Below are positions 22,797-23,389 of a stretch of 23,389 nt of DNA, piece after piece. Under the pieces are notes generated by a model. The model did not search any database and was not told the origin of the DNA. It worked only from the letters and a program-made list of their open reading frames with translations. Source of the DNA: an uncultured Eubacteriales bacterium. Lineage in GTDB: Bacteria; Bacillota; Clostridia; Oscillospirales; Oscillospiraceae. Position numbers and translations under genes: made by a program. Position 1 is the first letter of the stretch, and every line of letters starts with the position of its first letter. The stretch is taken from contig UQXG01000014.1 of the NCBI GenBank assembly GCA_900544945.1, positions 1 to 23,389 of the forward strand. Direction: 5' to 3'.

Positions 22797-22985
22797 CTTC
22801 CGAGAAAATCGCCATAGCAACCCGGAATATTCCGACGCACTTCCGGCGGAGCGGCCGAGGGATTCTTAAGGGGGCGGCTTTTCGGCAGCGCCCCTTAAGC
22901 CGGCTTCTTATCAATTTTCTTGCCGGGACAAGAAAATTGCCCCCGGAGGGAGCCGCACCGAAAGCTTTTAGAGGGCCACATGCAA
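22797..22985 (+). repeat. Dispersed intergenic repeat, full copy B
   Basis: It has the same layout as the copy at 11541, with an 83-base perfect match (22859-22941 with 11604-11686). It contains both hairpins (22865-22873 with 22891-22899, and 22912-22922 with 22929-22939). The left arm (22797-22858) and right tail are diverged but alignable. It lies downstream of the dehydrogenase. The gene-free interval 22773-23271 also holds two terminators; I see nothing recognisable in 22990-23155. Confidence 0.85.
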
Positions 22986-23159
22986 TAGAAAAGTCTATGT
23001 TTTCTGGCAGAATGAACGGATTTACTCTTTATCGATAAAAAAGACGAGAGCTTAACCGTGGTGCCATAAGAAAACATGAAAAAACCCAGTAAAATCAATG
23101 TTTTTTAGGGCAGCGGAAAACGGGGCAGGTCAAAACAACTGAATAATCAGACAGAAACA

Positions 23160-23194
23160 GGGTGTTGTCAAGCATGACAGCGCCCTTTTCTGTT
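23160..23194 (+). terminator. Intrinsic terminator, first of a tandem pair
   Basis: An 11-bp stem with two G-T wobbles (23160-23170 with 23175-23185, loop AGCA) is followed by TTTTCTGTT. Confidence 0.6.
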
Positions 23195-23202
23195 CCCCGG
23201 CC

Positions 23203-23242
23203 AAGCCGCAGATTTTGAAAAAAGTCTGCGGCTTTTCTTTTT
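23203..23242 (+). terminator. Intrinsic terminator, second of a tandem pair
   Basis: A 10-bp perfect stem (23203-23212 with 23225-23234) is followed by TTCTTTTT. It ends only 29 bases before the next ATG, so it could also act as a leader attenuator for that gene. Confidence 0.8.
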
Positions 23243-23271
23243 GCCCAAAAGCAGAAAGGAGGCGACGGCCT

Positions 23272-23389
23272 ATGTACTTCACTTCCGGCAGCGATCGGGC
23301 CTTTGAACAGCTCATGCAGGGCAAGCCCGGTTTTGACCACTACGACAGCGGCGAGGCGGTCACGCCGGAGGACTGCGGCACCTGCCGCT
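23272..23389 (+). CDS. Unrecognised protein, 5' part only (39 codons in window)
   Basis: The ATG at 23272 is preceded by a strong AAAGGAGG (23255-23262, 9-base spacing), and the frame stays open to the window edge. The visible protein begins MYFTSGSDRAFEQLMQ and ends EDCGTCR, so a CxxC pair starts at about residue 36, perhaps a zinc knuckle. I cannot name the family. The two tandem terminators just upstream mark it as a new transcription unit, or as one with a regulated leader. Its overall length and any link to a mobile element cannot be judged from this window. Confidence 0.6.
   Translation, partial: MYFTSGSDRAFEQLMQGKPGFDHYDSGEAVTPEDCGTCR

Noticed and set aside
23095..23340. - strand open frame of 81 codons near the right edge
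   Set aside because: It overlaps both terminators and the well-supported + strand start at 23272, and shows no recognisable motif.

Overview
The window looks like chromosomal core DNA of a spore-forming, GC-rich (roughly 55-60 % by eye) member of the Clostridia, most likely an Oscillospiraceae-type gut bacterium. The reasons are a complete spoIIIA operon and a complete spoIIA operon, a T-box in front of valS, and a type III pantothenate kinase next to an ECF substrate-binding subunit. Palindromic intergenic repeats of a kind common in gut Clostridia, and a PcrA with an acidic insert, point the same way. I saw no rRNA, tRNA, CRISPR array or transposase gene.

Layout. 1-424: a small Cys-rich conserved gene (+), a decayed repeat copy and a hairpin terminator. 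423-7111 (all -): spoIIAA-spoIIAB-sigF, then pcrA-yunB-ligA, with a terminator insulating spoIIAA from valS transcripts. 7112-7577: gene-free, with a dispersed repeat that carries a nested inverted-repeat insertion. 7578-10504 (-): valS with its T-box leader and promoter. 10523-11523 (+): a membrane-anchored family 2 glycosyltransferase with a very short leader. 11524-11787: gene-free, second repeat copy and a terminator. 11788-16287 (-): spoIIIAA to spoIIIAH, eight tightly packed or overlapping genes. 16288-16596: gene-free, with a candidate sigma-E promoter, a palindromic repeat and a terminator. 16597-19381: a coenzyme A cluster made of panT-like and coaX (-), divergent from coaBC (+). 19433-21741 (-): rluA-type pseudouridine synthase, a Cys-rich small-domain gene and radA. 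21813-22772 (+): a D-2-hydroxyacid dehydrogenase. 22773-23271: gene-free, third full repeat copy and two tandem terminators. 23272 to the edge: the start of an unrecognised gene.

How the genes work together. The SpoIIAA/SpoIIAB/sigma-F switch starts forespore transcription. The SpoIIIA proteins form the mother-cell side of the channel that joins mother cell and forespore, and YunB is another mother-cell sporulation protein. PcrA, LigA and RadA are DNA repair and replication housekeeping proteins. PanT-like, CoaX and CoaBC would carry out pantothenate uptake, phosphorylation, and cysteine addition with decarboxylation.

The least ordinary content is the dispersed repeat family: four copies (about 285-375, 7149-7505, 11541-11740, 22797-22985). 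All lie in the same orientation and all in gene 3' regions. Two share an 83-base perfect match, one carries a paired hairpin change, one has an insertion with 19-bp inverted ends, and one has lost its hairpins. I found no convincing new multi-gene system.
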